Shown here piece by piece: positions 44,902 through 53,695 of a stretch of 64,000 bases of DNA. The stretch comes from an uncultured Collinsella sp. (GTDB lineage: Bacteria > Actinomycetota > Coriobacteriia > Coriobacteriales > Coriobacteriaceae). Numbering within the stretch: the stretch's first letter is position 1; each line of letters opens with the position of its first letter. The notes beneath the pieces were generated by a model that ran no database searches, was not told where the DNA came from, and worked only from the letters and a program-made list of their open reading frames with translations. The translations under genes and the position numbers were made by a program. Location of the stretch: assembly GCA_902470065.1 (NCBI GenBank), contig CABRFA010000006.1, positions 1 to 64,000 of the forward strand, read 5' to 3'.

Positions 44902-46158
44902 ATGCTCAACCATCTCAAACAACATTTTGGCTCCCGACGCACCGGCGGTCACGGAGGCCTAGACATTGCGCGGCATATCGGCCCCGGGCTGCTCGTGACC
45001 GTCGGCTTTATCGATCCGGGCAACTGGGCCTCCAACATGGCCGCCGGCTCGCAGTTTGGCTACGCGCTGCTGTGGATCGTCACGCTGTCCACGATCATGC
45101 TCATCGTGCTGCAGCACAACGCGGCGCACTTGGGCATCGCCACGGGCACCTGTCTTGCCGAGGCCACGACACGCTACCTCCCCCGCATCGTGGGACGCGC
45201 AGTACTCGCCAGCGCCTATCTCGCGACCATCGCCACCGCCATGGCCGAAGTCCTGGGTGGCGCGATTGCCCTTCAAATGCTCTTTGGGCTGCCCGTGCGC
45301 GCGGGCTGCGTCATCGTGGCGACAGTATCGATGGCGATGCTCATGACGAACTCCTACAAGCGTGCCGAGCGATGGATCATCGCCTTCGTAGGCGTGGTAG
45401 GACTCTCGTTTTTGGCCGAGCTCACGCTAGTCAAGGTCGACTGGCCGATGGCCGCCGCAAGCTGGATCACACCCAGTATGCCCACCGGCTCGGCCGCGAT
45501 TATCGTAAGTGTCCTAGGCGCGGTCGTTATGCCCCACAACCTCTTCCTGCACTCCGAGGTCATCCAATCCATGCACTTCGAAGGCCAAGGCAAGCAGGTT
45601 ATCGAGGAACGTCTGCGCTACGAGCTCTTCGACACGCTCTTTTCGATGGGCGTGGGCTGGGCGATCAACTCGGCCATGGTCATCCTGGCCGCAACGACCT
45701 TCTTTGCGCACGGCATTGTCGTAGACGACCTCGCCGTCGCAGCGGCCACGCTCTCCCCCATTCTGGGCCCGGCAAGCTCGGCCATCTTTGCGGTGGCACT
45801 GCTGTTTGCGGGTATATCGAGTAGTGTGACGGCGGGCATGGCGGCGGGCACCATCACCGCAGGCATGTTCGACGAGGAATACGACATCCACGACCGACAT
45901 TCCTCGATCGGGGTGGCGGCTTGTTTCGTCGGCGCAGTGGCGGCGTGCTTGGTCGTCCCAAATCCTTTTGAGGGTCTCATCTGGAGTCAGGCGCTGCTGT
46001 CGCTTCAGTTGCCGATTACGGTCTTTGTGCTCATACGGCTCACCAGCTCACGCCGTGTCATGGGCAAATACGTCAACTCGCGCCCGCTCAACGCGCTGCT
46101 CGTAGGGATCGGTGCCATCGTGACGATTCTCGACATCGTGCTGCTAACGGGAATGTAA
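44902..46158 (+). CDS. mntH: NRAMP family divalent metal transporter
   Basis: Proton-coupled Mn2+/Fe2+ importer, 418 aa, eleven helices. Both metal-site motifs are present: FIDPGNWASN in TM1 (DPGN) and VMPHNLFLHSE in TM6 (the family consensus is MPHNLYLHS, so Tyr is replaced by Phe). ATG at 44902 follows AGGAG by 6 bases. No Fur/MntR box is obvious. It is monogenic, downstream of the gltB divergent spacer. Confidence 0.92.
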   Translation: MLNHLKQHFGSRRTGGHGGLDIARHIGPGLLVTVGFIDPGNWASNMAAGSQFGYALLWIVTLSTIMLIVLQHNAAHLGIATGTCLAEATTRYLPRIVGRAVLASAYLATIATAMAEVLGGAIALQMLFGLPVRAGCVIVATVSMAMLMTNSYKRAERWIIAFVGVVGLSFLAELTLVKVDWPMAAASWITPSMPTGSAAIIVSVLGAVVMPHNLFLHSEVIQSMHFEGQGKQVIEERLRYELFDTLFSMGVGWAINSAMVILAATTFFAHGIVVDDLAVAAATLSPILGPASSAIFAVALLFAGISSSVTAGMAAGTITAGMFDEEYDIHDRHSSIGVAACFVGAVAACLVVPNPFEGLIWSQALLSLQLPITVFVLIRLTSSRRVMGKYVNSRPLNALLVGIGAIVTILDIVLLTGM

Positions 46159-46187
46159 TTGGGATGGCGTGGCTGTCCAGATATAAC

Positions 46188-46203
46188 GTCTTAATCTGTA
46201 ACA
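46188..46203. repeat. Family B half element, B10
   Basis: GTCTTAATCTGTAACA matches one arm of family B, but no complementary arm follows within 80 bp. A decayed copy, just past the NRAMP stop. Confidence 0.6.
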
Positions 46204-46234
46204 CGTGAGACCGTTTTAAACCGTCAGATAAATC

Positions 46235-46271
46235 AAAAGGGTCCCGGCCGAGAATTCGACCGGGACCCTTG
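46235..46271 (-). terminator. Intrinsic terminator of the rubredoxin unit
   Basis: AAGGGTCCCGG / CCGGGACCCTT stem with a TTTT run on the minus strand, 40 bp past the rubredoxin stop. It may also terminate the NRAMP gene from the other side. Confidence 0.85.
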
Positions 46272-46310
46272 GACAGAGCTATATGTTGTTGCAAGTCGTG
46301 TGTCTACGAG

Positions 46311-46454
46311 CTACTCCTCGACAAGCTCAAACTCATCGGGGCCGACGCCGCAGACCGGGCACACGTAGTCCTCGGGCAGCTCGGGCGTGTCGACCTCAAC
46401 CTCGTAACCGCAAACGGTGCACACAAACTTATACGTCTTCTTCTCCTCAGCCAT
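46311..46454 (-). CDS. Rubredoxin
   Basis: A 47-aa protein too short for most ORF callers. Two Cys-x-x-Cys pairs, VCTVCGYE and VCPVCGVGPDEF, form the single-iron site. Reads MAEEKKTYKFVCTVCGYE at the start. ATG at 46454 follows GAGGAG by 6 bases. It lies 88 bp downstream of a flavin reductase-like gene on the same strand; in other anaerobes these two units are one fused protein (high-molecular-weight rubredoxin), so an electron chain to oxygen or nitric oxide detoxification is likely. No flavodiiron protein is in the window. Confidence 0.9.
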   Translation of the reverse strand: MAEEKKTYKFVCTVCGYEVEVDTPELPEDYVCPVCGVGPDEFELVEE

Positions 46455-46542
46455 GATGTTCTCCTCTCGAACGTGACTGCTGGTGTACTTACTTATTAGT
46501 ATATATTCTCAATAACATAATGCAAGTATTTTTAGAACATTT

Positions 46543-47046
46543 CTAGCCTTGATACGACGAGGCTTTGGGCGGCGTCTTGCCCTTTAGCACCTTGTGATAG
46601 TAGTCGTACGTCAGCGGCGTCTCGTCGCTCAGGCGCTCGGCATCCTCGACCTCGCCAATAAACAGCAGATGCGTGCCCACATCCACAGTGTCGATCAAAC
46701 GGCAGCTAAACAGGGCCGCCGCGTGCTCGGGCACATAGGGCATGCCCAGAGCCGTCTCGCGGGTCTCGTATTTGGCAAACTTGTCATAATCGCTGCTGGT
46801 GCGGAACCCAAAGTTACCGATGTAGAGCATGTCGGCCGTCTGATCGATCACGGTCAGCGCGAACGCTTTGGCCGATGCGATGACGCCCGAGGTGACATTG
46901 TCCTTGTTCACGGCAACCGAAATACGCGGCGGCATGGACGTCACCTGCACCGCAGTGTTGATGACGCAGCCGGCACGCAGCCCGTCTGCCGCAGCGCTCA
47001 CCACGTACAGACCGCTCGGCATGGTAAAGAACGCAGTTTTGTCCAT
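46543..47046 (-). CDS. Flavin reductase-like FMN-binding protein
   Basis: A 167-aa protein of the flavin reductase family (PNPOx-like split barrel): TMPSGLYVVSAAADG, VTSMPPRISVAVNKDN and THLLFIGEVEDAERL are typical of the NADH:rubredoxin-type domain of Hrb. The extra C-terminal LTYDYYHKVLKGKTPPKAS is the linker found before rubredoxin in fused homologues. ATG at 47046 follows GGGGAG by 9 bases. Followed by the separate rubredoxin gene, so the fusion is split here. Confidence 0.85.
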   Translation of the reverse strand: MDKTAFFTMPSGLYVVSAAADGLRAGCVINTAVQVTSMPPRISVAVNKDNVTSGVIASAKAFALTVIDQTADMLYIGNFGFRTSSDYDKFAKYETRETALGMPYVPEHAAALFSCRLIDTVDVGTHLLFIGEVEDAERLSDETPLTYDYYHKVLKGKTPPKASSYQG

Positions 47047-47173
47047 AACGATCACTCCCCTAGCTCGGGTTGGAACCTCATGAATGTATGTACCCACAAA
47101 AAAGGCGGCACCCATAACGGACGCCGCCTTTGAGACATATGTGTCAGAACAGTAAGAAAGATGAGACGCCCGC

Positions 47174-47240
47174 AGTTGCGGTGAAATAGGGACTGAATAG
47201 CCCCTCAAACAGGCAAAACAGTCCGTATTCCACCGCAACT
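47174..47240. repeat. Family A palindromic repeat, copy A3
   Basis: Arms AGTTGCGGTGAAATAGGGAC and GTCCGTATTCCACCGCAACT; two mismatches from the other copies. Between the smpB stop and the flavin reductase start. Confidence 0.85.
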
Positions 47241-47252
47241 TATACAGAGTGC

Positions 47253-47723
47253 CTAGCGGTTGCGTTCCTTAAGGGCGCGGTCGATCTCGCGTTGGACATC
47301 ACGCTTGGCCATGTCCTCGCGCTTGTCGTAGAGCTTCTTGCCGCGACCCAGACCCAGCAGCAGCTTTACGCGGCCGTCGGTATTAAAGTAGAGCTCCAAC
47401 GGAACCAGCGCATAACCACGGTTGCGAAGTTTGCCGTCAAGAAAGTCGATCTCCTTGCGGTGCAGCAGCAGACGACGCCGACGGTCGGGATCGCGATTCC
47501 ACACGCCACCATGGCTATAAGGGTGGATATGCAGTCCGACGAGCCAGCACTCGCCGCCACGAATCAGCGCAAAAGTGTCAGTGATCTGACAGGCGCGCTC
47601 GCGAATCGACTTGACCTCGGTGCCGCTCAGCTCAATACCGCACTCAAACGTCTCATCGATAAAGTACTCGTGATGTGCCGAGCGATTCTTGGAAATGAGT
47701 TTGCGCTCGCGCTTACTGGGCAT
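47253..47723 (-). CDS. smpB: SsrA-binding protein SmpB
   Basis: Binds tmRNA for trans-translation rescue of stalled ribosomes. 156 aa with the OB-fold core: KNRSAHHEYFIDETFECGIEL, GTEVKSIRERACQITD, and the C-terminal LLGLGRGKKLYDKREDMAK. ATG at 47723 follows AAGGAGG by 7 bases. It overlaps the end of the TPR gene by 11 bases. I looked for the tmRNA gene nearby and did not find it in the window. Confidence 0.95.
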   Translation of the reverse strand: MPSKRERKLISKNRSAHHEYFIDETFECGIELSGTEVKSIRERACQITDTFALIRGGECWLVGLHIHPYSHGGVWNRDPDRRRRLLLHRKEIDFLDGKLRNRGYALVPLELYFNTDGRVKLLLGLGRGKKLYDKREDMAKRDVQREIDRALKERNR

Positions 47724-48630
47724 CGCCGGCCTCCTTGGCGCCATCGGCGTTTGAGCCCGCAGTCTCGCGCTTTGCCTTGCGCTCGGCATTGAGCTCGGCA
47801 TCGCTCTCGCGCACCAGTTTGATAATCGCCGCGCAGGCCTCCTCGCCCACCAAGTCGCGAGCACGTACCGTCAGGCGCGTCGCCTCCTGCTTGTCGCCGT
47901 CGCTTGCAGCATCGGTCGCGCACATAATCAGGCAGATGGCAATCTCGGCCGAAGGCGAGGTCGGCACGCCTTGCAGGGCCAATTCACCCATCACGTGGTC
48001 GTCGCTCTCATCAGCGGCATCCGGATAGGTGGTATGGATCTTGTTGAGCAGGCGCGTCGTATGCGCATCGTTGGGCGCCAGGCGCAGCGCCAGACGCGCG
48101 CAGCCCACGGCAGCCGAAACGTTCTCGGTCTCGGGCTCCAAGAAGTACTGACCTAGATTGGCGTAAGCGCGGGCGGCGCACTTGCCATCGCTTGCACGCT
48201 CCAGCACCGAGAACGAGAGCGATGCCCATTCCTGCTTGTCCTCGAGTGCACGGAACAGCTCGGCCAAATCCAAGCGATAGTTGCAGTTCATGGGGTCCCA
48301 ACGCACAGCCTGCATCAGGGCATTACGAGCGCTTACATAATCCTGCTGGCGAATGTAGGCAAACGCCATGTCAGAGTACAGGCGGTCAAACGGCACCTCG
48401 ACCTGCACGAGCTCGCGCGGATCCTTCTCCACGCGGCGATAGGCCAAGCGCTCAAACTTGCTATCGAAGCTAAAGTATTGACGCTTCTCCTCCGTCTTGC
48501 ACTCAGCATCAATATACTCCTCGGCGAGCTCCACCAGACGCTCCAGCAGCGGCGTCGCCGTAGCCAGGTCGCCCTGCGCCAGATAGTTCTCGGCATACGT
48601 GATGTCTTGCAAGCTGATGGGCAGATCCAT
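47713..48630 (-). CDS. TPR-repeat protein, unknown function
   Basis: A 305-aa soluble protein with tetratricopeptide-like helices: LAQGDLATATPLLERLVELA, AFAYIRQQDYVSARNALMQAV and ARAYANLGQYFLEPE. No enzyme motif. ATG at 48630 follows GAGGAG. The stop codon lies inside smpB, so the two are translationally coupled and co-transcribed. Similar TPR proteins beside smpB occur in Coriobacteriia but have no assigned role. Confidence 0.8.
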   Translation of the reverse strand: MDLPISLQDITYAENYLAQGDLATATPLLERLVELAEEYIDAECKTEEKRQYFSFDSKFERLAYRRVEKDPRELVQVEVPFDRLYSDMAFAYIRQQDYVSARNALMQAVRWDPMNCNYRLDLAELFRALEDKQEWASLSFSVLERASDGKCAARAYANLGQYFLEPETENVSAAVGCARLALRLAPNDAHTTRLLNKIHTTYPDAADESDDHVMGELALQGVPTSPSAEIAICLIMCATDAASDGDKQEATRLTVRARDLVGEEACAAIIKLVRESDAELNAERKAKRETAGSNADGAKEAGDAQ

Positions 48631-48686
48631 GGCTACTCCTCGATCTGAGCGAAACACGGCAGGCGCCGTATATACGGTCAATACAC

Positions 48687-48714
48687 AAAACCCGGGTCTC
48701 TTACGAGGCCCGGG
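48687..48714 (-). terminator. Terminator of the tRNA operon
   Basis: CCCGGGCCTC / GAGACCCGGG stem with a 4-base loop and TTTT on the minus strand, 10 bp past the tRNA-Glu 3' end. Confidence 0.9.
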
Positions 48715-48724
48715 CGTTCAATTT

Positions 48725-48801
48725 TGGTAGCCCGTACCAGATTCGAACTGGTGATCTCCGCCTTGAGAGGGCGGCGTCCTAAACCGCTAGACGAACGGGC
48801 C
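48725..48801 (-). tRNA. tRNA-Glu (CTC)
   Basis: Cloverleaf on the minus strand: acceptor GGCCCGT with ACGGGCT (G-U at the first pair), anticodon stem CCGCC/GGCGG and loop CTCTCAA, T-loop GTTCGAATC, encoded CCA. Second in the Gln-Glu tandem. Confidence 0.92.
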
Positions 48802-48818
48802 ATATGTAGCAAATGCAA

Positions 48819-48892
48819 TGGCTGGGATGGAGGGAGTCGAACCCCCATTGACGGAACCAGAATCCGCTGTCCTGCCATTAGACGACATCCCA
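48819..48892 (-). tRNA. tRNA-Gln (CTG)
   Basis: Cloverleaf on the minus strand: acceptor TGGGATG with CATCCCA, anticodon loop TTCTGGT, T-arm GGGGGTTCGACTCCCTC, CCA encoded. Begins with U as tRNA-Gln usually does. Separated from tRNA-Glu by 17 bp. Confidence 0.92.
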
Positions 48893-48936
48893 ATGACTGC
48901 ATCGCTGCGCTCGGCTGTGCCTTTGCGCAAGAAAGA

Positions 48937-48965
48937 AATATACGGGAAGTCTCGCCGTGACGCAA
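48937..48965 (-). promoter_or_regulatory. tRNA operon promoter
   Basis: Minus strand TTGCGT (48965-48960), exactly 17 bp, TATATT (48942-48937). Predicted start about 40 bases before tRNA-Gln. Confidence 0.7.
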
Positions 48966-49168
48966 GCCCCAATTTTGACTTTTTTGAAATTCAGTCAAAT
49001 TGGCCTAATTAAGTCCAACCCGTGAAGGACCTGTGAAGCCGACCGCTGTACACGAAGGGCAAAACGCCGCGAGCGGTAGCCGTCAACCGTTGGCAGATTC
49101 TACCGCGAAAACGATAGCACCAGGCAACACAATCGAAGTATCAATGATCGCGTAGATATCGAGGCGCC

Positions 49169-49579
49169 ATGGACGAAGAGCTTGATTACCTATGGGAGAC
49201 CCTGGGCCTCGAGATCACTGCCGACCTTTGGCCCGAACGGGACAAAATCCATCCCACTCTGCGCCCCGCCATTACTGTGGTGCAGGCAAAATACCGCCGT
49301 GCATCCTTTTTGATCATGCGGATGTCATGGCACGCGGGACTCCCCGACCTTAAGCGAATCCAGGCAAGTCTCGTCGAGCTGTCCGGCATGCCGACCGTCA
49401 TATCCGAGGCGCACCTGGAGCAGCGCCAGCGCGAGCGACTGCAACAGCAGCGGATTCCCTTTATCTGCCCCGGCGTTCAGGCATATCTGCCCTTTATGGA
49501 CGAGGAGTACTGGAGCGGCAAGCCCAACAAGCACGTAAAGGTCTACGATCCGCACGAATGGGCGCGGCTGGCGGACTGA
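49169..49579 (+). CDS. Short protein with a MarR-associated C-terminal motif
   Basis: A 136-aa protein. The C-terminus QRERLQQQRIPFICPGVQAYLPF resembles the x-ERL-x-x-x-x-IPFI-x-PG-x-Q-x-YLP segment of a group of MarR-like regulators that restrict access of an effector, but no helix-turn-helix is evident in the rest; the winged-helix half appears to be missing or diverged. GAGG lies 5 bases before the ATG. Function unknown. Confidence 0.55.
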   Translation: MDEELDYLWETLGLEITADLWPERDKIHPTLRPAITVVQAKYRRASFLIMRMSWHAGLPDLKRIQASLVELSGMPTVISEAHLEQRQRERLQQQRIPFICPGVQAYLPFMDEEYWSGKPNKHVKVYDPHEWARLAD

Positions 49580-49596
49580 CTGGGGCAGGCCCGCCG

Positions 49597-49646
49597 GCGG
49601 AAAGTGCGTCCCACCCTGAGCACTCAAAACGGGTCGCACTTTCCGC
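49597..49646. repeat. Palindromic element (family G)
   Basis: GCGGAAAGTGCGTCCC and GGGTCGCACTTTCCGC with one mismatch, loop 18 bp. Between the convergent stops at 49579 and 49652. Single copy in the window. Confidence 0.7.
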
Positions 49647-49651
49647 AGCCG

Positions 49652-50011
49652 CTACAGCAACGCCTCGGCCCAAGCCGATTCCCTAAAGCCGGGAATCGCA
49701 AAGTCGTCGCCCACCAGCAGCGGACGCTTGACCAGCATGCCGTCGGTCGCCAGCAGCTCGTAGCACTCCCGATCCGTCATGCCCGCATCCAGACGCGCCT
49801 TCAGGCCCAGCTCTCGATATTTCATGCCCGACGAATTAAAGAAACGCCGCACCGGCAGCCCCGAACGAGCAATCCAGGTCGCAAGCTCATCAGCCGTGGG
49901 ATTGTCCAAAACGATATCGCGGTCGATATACTCAACCCCATGTTCGTCCAGCCATGCCTTGGCCTTCTTACAGGTCGAGCACTTGGGATATTCAACAAAC
50001 AGTACGGTCAT
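49652..50011 (-). CDS. ArsC/Spx-type thioredoxin-fold protein (YffB-like)
   Basis: A 119-aa ArsC/Spx-family protein with the redox pair in YPKCSTCKKA (Cys11, Cys14). RRFFNSSGMKYRELGL and LVKRPLLVG are typical of the YffB/arsenate reductase-related group. Spx proteins regulate RNA polymerase under disulfide stress and YffB is of uncertain role; the sequence alone does not decide. ATG at 50011 follows GGAGG by 6 bases. Monogenic. Confidence 0.8.
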   Translation of the reverse strand: MTVLFVEYPKCSTCKKAKAWLDEHGVEYIDRDIVLDNPTADELATWIARSGLPVRRFFNSSGMKYRELGLKARLDAGMTDRECYELLATDGMLVKRPLLVGDDFAIPGFRESAWAEALL

Positions 50012-50103
50012 GGAAATCCTCCGAATATAGATCGGCCAACGCAGGCACACGCCACACGAGGCGCCTTCGTATGATGGGCCAATTGTAGCCCACGGGTCAC
50101 ACG

Positions 50104-51156
50104 CTAAACGAACCGTACCCCGAATCCGCGTTTGATGAACGGCAGCAGCTCCATTGCCTCGGGCGTGATATGGCCCGCAACGTTCATGCGCTCGTCACCG
50201 GGAAGATCGACCCGCGCAATCTCAAGCTCGCCTTCGTAGCGCCCATATCCGCTATTGCTCACAGCGATCGACCCCGCCTTTCGTGGCAGGCCGGCTCCGG
50301 AATCCGTCGGCACGGAATCCGGCTTAAGCGTCGTACGTGACTCCTGAGACCTAAAGATGAGGACGCTCGAGTCGGGCCGGTCGTGATGAATCTGCCCGCG
50401 CACATAGGCATAACCGGGCTCAAGCTCGCATTGCAGGTCCACGTATCCGGCGGAAACTTGAGCAAACTGCGCCCAGCTCGCATCGGATAGATCGGGGTCG
50501 CCGACCAACACAATGTCGCAATCGGCGCCATGTGCAAGCTCAAGCATATTGAGAGCAACCTTTGACGCGCGACCGCGCTGCGCCTCGACCGTCGGCAGTC
50601 CCTCGAAAACCGGCCCGCGAACGTTAGCATCACCCGGCACAAAAGCCATGATTTCGAATCCAAGCGCCGCAAGACGAAGATTCGTCCGAGCAACATCTTC
50701 AAGAGCTAAACCGGTATAAGGCTTGGGGTAAAAATTGTGGCAGGCGGCAAAACGAGTCACATCGGCACCGGCCTCACGCCACGATGCGATTTCATCAGAA
50801 CTCACCGTCGATGCATTGACCACAATGCGAAATACACCGGACAGCTCCGCGACCCGCTGGGCGCTAAAGCCATAGTCCAAACGAAGGTATTCCAACCCCA
50901 GATCGCGCAGGTCCTCAATGCGCTCAAGCCCGAGCAAATCGCACGTGCGAGGCCCCACATCGGCAATGAGCGCAATGCCGCGGGCGGAAAGCAGCGACAG
51001 CACATGACGGACTTTATCTGCATACGCCGCTCCCCCATCCTCGGGAATATGCAGCGAGGTGAACGCATAGCGCGCACCCGCCGCGGCACCACGCTCAATC
51101 GTCCGCTCAATATCCTGCAGAGGGCTGGAAAGATAAATCGAAATACCCGTTTTCAC
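50104..51156 (-). CDS. mupG: 6-phospho-N-acetylmuramidase, DUF871 family
   Basis: A cytoplasmic TIM-barrel glycosidase that cleaves MurNAc-6P-GlcNAc made by MurP into GlcNAc and MurNAc-6P. 350 aa. Family features: TGISIYLSS, LIADVGPRTCDLLG, LRLDYGFSAQ, RFAACHNFYPKPYTGL and the C-terminal GQIHHDRPDSSVLIFR followed by a beta domain. Annotated from the DUF871/MupG family and its location. GTG at 51156 follows AGGAG by 9 bases. Last gene of murR-murQ-murP-mupG, preceded by an intrinsic terminator. Confidence 0.85.
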   Translation of the reverse strand: MKTGISIYLSSPLQDIERTIERGAAAGARYAFTSLHIPEDGGAAYADKVRHVLSLLSARGIALIADVGPRTCDLLGLERIEDLRDLGLEYLRLDYGFSAQRVAELSGVFRIVVNASTVSSDEIASWREAGADVTRFAACHNFYPKPYTGLALEDVARTNLRLAALGFEIMAFVPGDANVRGPVFEGLPTVEAQRGRASKVALNMLELAHGADCDIVLVGDPDLSDASWAQFAQVSAGYVDLQCELEPGYAYVRGQIHHDRPDSSVLIFRSQESRTTLKPDSVPTDSGAGLPRKAGSIAVSNSGYGRYEGELEIARVDLPGDERMNVAGHITPEAMELLPFIKRGFGVRFV

Positions 51157-51170
51157 GCTTCAACGCTCCT

Positions 51171-51207
51171 TTAAAAAAGGCCGGCGGAGCAGTTAGCCCC
51201 GCCGGCA
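51171..51207 (-). terminator. Terminator between murP and mupG
   Basis: Minus strand stem GCCGGCGGGG / CCGCCGGC with loop CTAACTGCT, then TTTTTT. It ends within a few bases of the mupG ribosome site (AGGAG at 51166-51170), so mupG depends on read-through or regulation here. A second stem GCGAGCC/GGCTCGC lies at 51240-51264. Confidence 0.8.
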
Positions 51208-51273
51208 CAACCATAGCATCAAGAAATCTGCCGCGCACCGCGAGCCCCGAGCAACACGGCTCGCGATATCAAA

Positions 51274-52704
51274 CTACTCGCCAAAGAACTCGTTGATCTT
51301 CTGCTCGTCGACGCCAAAGAACCACGTCAGGACAAAGCCGGCGGCATAGGCAAGCAGCATAGCGGCAACGTAGCCGAGCTGCTGGCCAGGAACAACGAGC
51401 AGCAGGCCAAACAGACCGGAAACGCCCTGAGAAACCGTGCCGATGTGAAGCAGCGCCGCGAGCGCGCCGCCAAATCCGGCACCCAGGCAGGCCGTCACAA
51501 ACGGACGAACGAGCGGCAGCGTAACAGCATACATCAGAGGCTCGCCCACACCCAGGATTCCAACGGGAATGGACTCTGCGACGTACTTCTTGAGCTTGGC
51601 GTTCTTGGTCTTAAAGTACAGCGCCAAACCGGCACCGACCTGGCCGCCGCCAGCCATCATAAGGATGGGAAGCAGGTAATTGATACCCTTGGTAGCGCCG
51701 TCGGGATCGTTGAGCATAGCGTGGATCGGCGTGAGCGCTTGATGCAGGCCGACGGACACCAGCGGCAAGAAGCCTGCCGACAGGATATAGCCGCCCAGGA
51801 CGCCCAGCTTCTCGAAGATAAAGGTCAAAACGCTAAAGATGGCAGTCGTCAGCCATGCGCCAACCGGCTGGATGACGAGCATCAGAGCAAAGGCGCCGAT
51901 GATGAGCACCAGCAGCGGGGACAAGAACGTGTCGAGTGCGTTGGGCATAATCTTGCGAATCTGACGCTCCATCCAGGCAAAAAATGCGCCAGCGATGAGA
52001 GCCGCGATCATGCCGCCCGCTGCGGGGTTGTACTGCGCATTGGTGAGCGGCAGCAGAATGGCAGTGGCAGGATCAGCCGCGCCAGGCGCAAGCAGGGGCA
52101 TGGCACTGTTGGCGATGCACATCATGCCGGCGATGCCGCCCAGCGCAGCGGAACCACCAAACTCACGTGCCGCGTTATAGCCCACCAAGATGGGCAGATA
52201 GACAAACAAGGCCCAGCCCATGGAACGAATGCCCTGGTACCACCACTCGCCTGCAAGCGCGCCTGCCGTCGAAACGTTAATGACGTTGCAGATACCGTTG
52301 ATGAGGCCAGCCGCAATGATGCCGGGAAGCAGGGCGACGAAGACATTGGAAATCTTCTTGAGGAAGGCCTGAACCGGCTTAGACTCGTACTTGGCCTTCT
52401 GCGCGGCCTTGTTTGTGGCCGCAGCGTCAACCACGCTCTCATCGGCAACGCCTTTCGCAAGGCCAGTGAGCTTGGAGAACTCCTCGAGCACCTTATTCAC
52501 CTTGCCCGGACCCAGCACGATCTGCATCGTGTCGTCCTCGACCAGGCCCATCACGCCGTCGAGTGCCTTAATGCCCTCCGTGTCGACGTTGCCCGCGTCT
52601 TTGACGGTCACGCGCAGGCGCGTCATGCACGCCGCGTTTGCCAGCACGTTGTCTTTACCGCCCAAAAGGTCCAGCAGCTTTTGAGCCAGCTCTTTGTTCG
52701 TCAT
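51274..52704 (-). CDS. murP: PTS N-acetylmuramic acid EIIBC
   Basis: Imports MurNAc or MurNAc-GlcNAc as its 6-phosphate. 476 aa: EIIB with Cys26 in NAACMTRLRV, then EIIC from about residue 115 with about ten helices; GLHQALTPIH and ILGVGEPLMYAVTL are sugar-site motifs. No EIIA domain, like MurP of Bacillus. ATG at 52704 follows AGGAGGAG. The MurNAc assignment rests on the flanking murQ, murR and mupG. It precedes mupG across a terminator. Confidence 0.9.
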   Translation of the reverse strand: MTNKELAQKLLDLLGGKDNVLANAACMTRLRVTVKDAGNVDTEGIKALDGVMGLVEDDTMQIVLGPGKVNKVLEEFSKLTGLAKGVADESVVDAAATNKAAQKAKYESKPVQAFLKKISNVFVALLPGIIAAGLINGICNVINVSTAGALAGEWWYQGIRSMGWALFVYLPILVGYNAAREFGGSAALGGIAGMMCIANSAMPLLAPGAADPATAILLPLTNAQYNPAAGGMIAALIAGAFFAWMERQIRKIMPNALDTFLSPLLVLIIGAFALMLVIQPVGAWLTTAIFSVLTFIFEKLGVLGGYILSAGFLPLVSVGLHQALTPIHAMLNDPDGATKGINYLLPILMMAGGGQVGAGLALYFKTKNAKLKKYVAESIPVGILGVGEPLMYAVTLPLVRPFVTACLGAGFGGALAALLHIGTVSQGVSGLFGLLLVVPGQQLGYVAAMLLAYAAGFVLTWFFGVDEQKINEFFGE

Positions 52705-52761
52705 AACTCCTCCTTGTATTGGGTATCTCGTCTGGATGTCATATCAGCTCACGCCGCGCAC

Positions 52762-53685
<924 letters not shown>

Positions 53686-53695
53686 TTCATTCACC

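Noticed and set aside
47000..48700. tmRNA gene near smpB
   Set aside because: Searched both strands around smpB for the tRNA-Ala-like ends; none found, so the gene is elsewhere in the genome.
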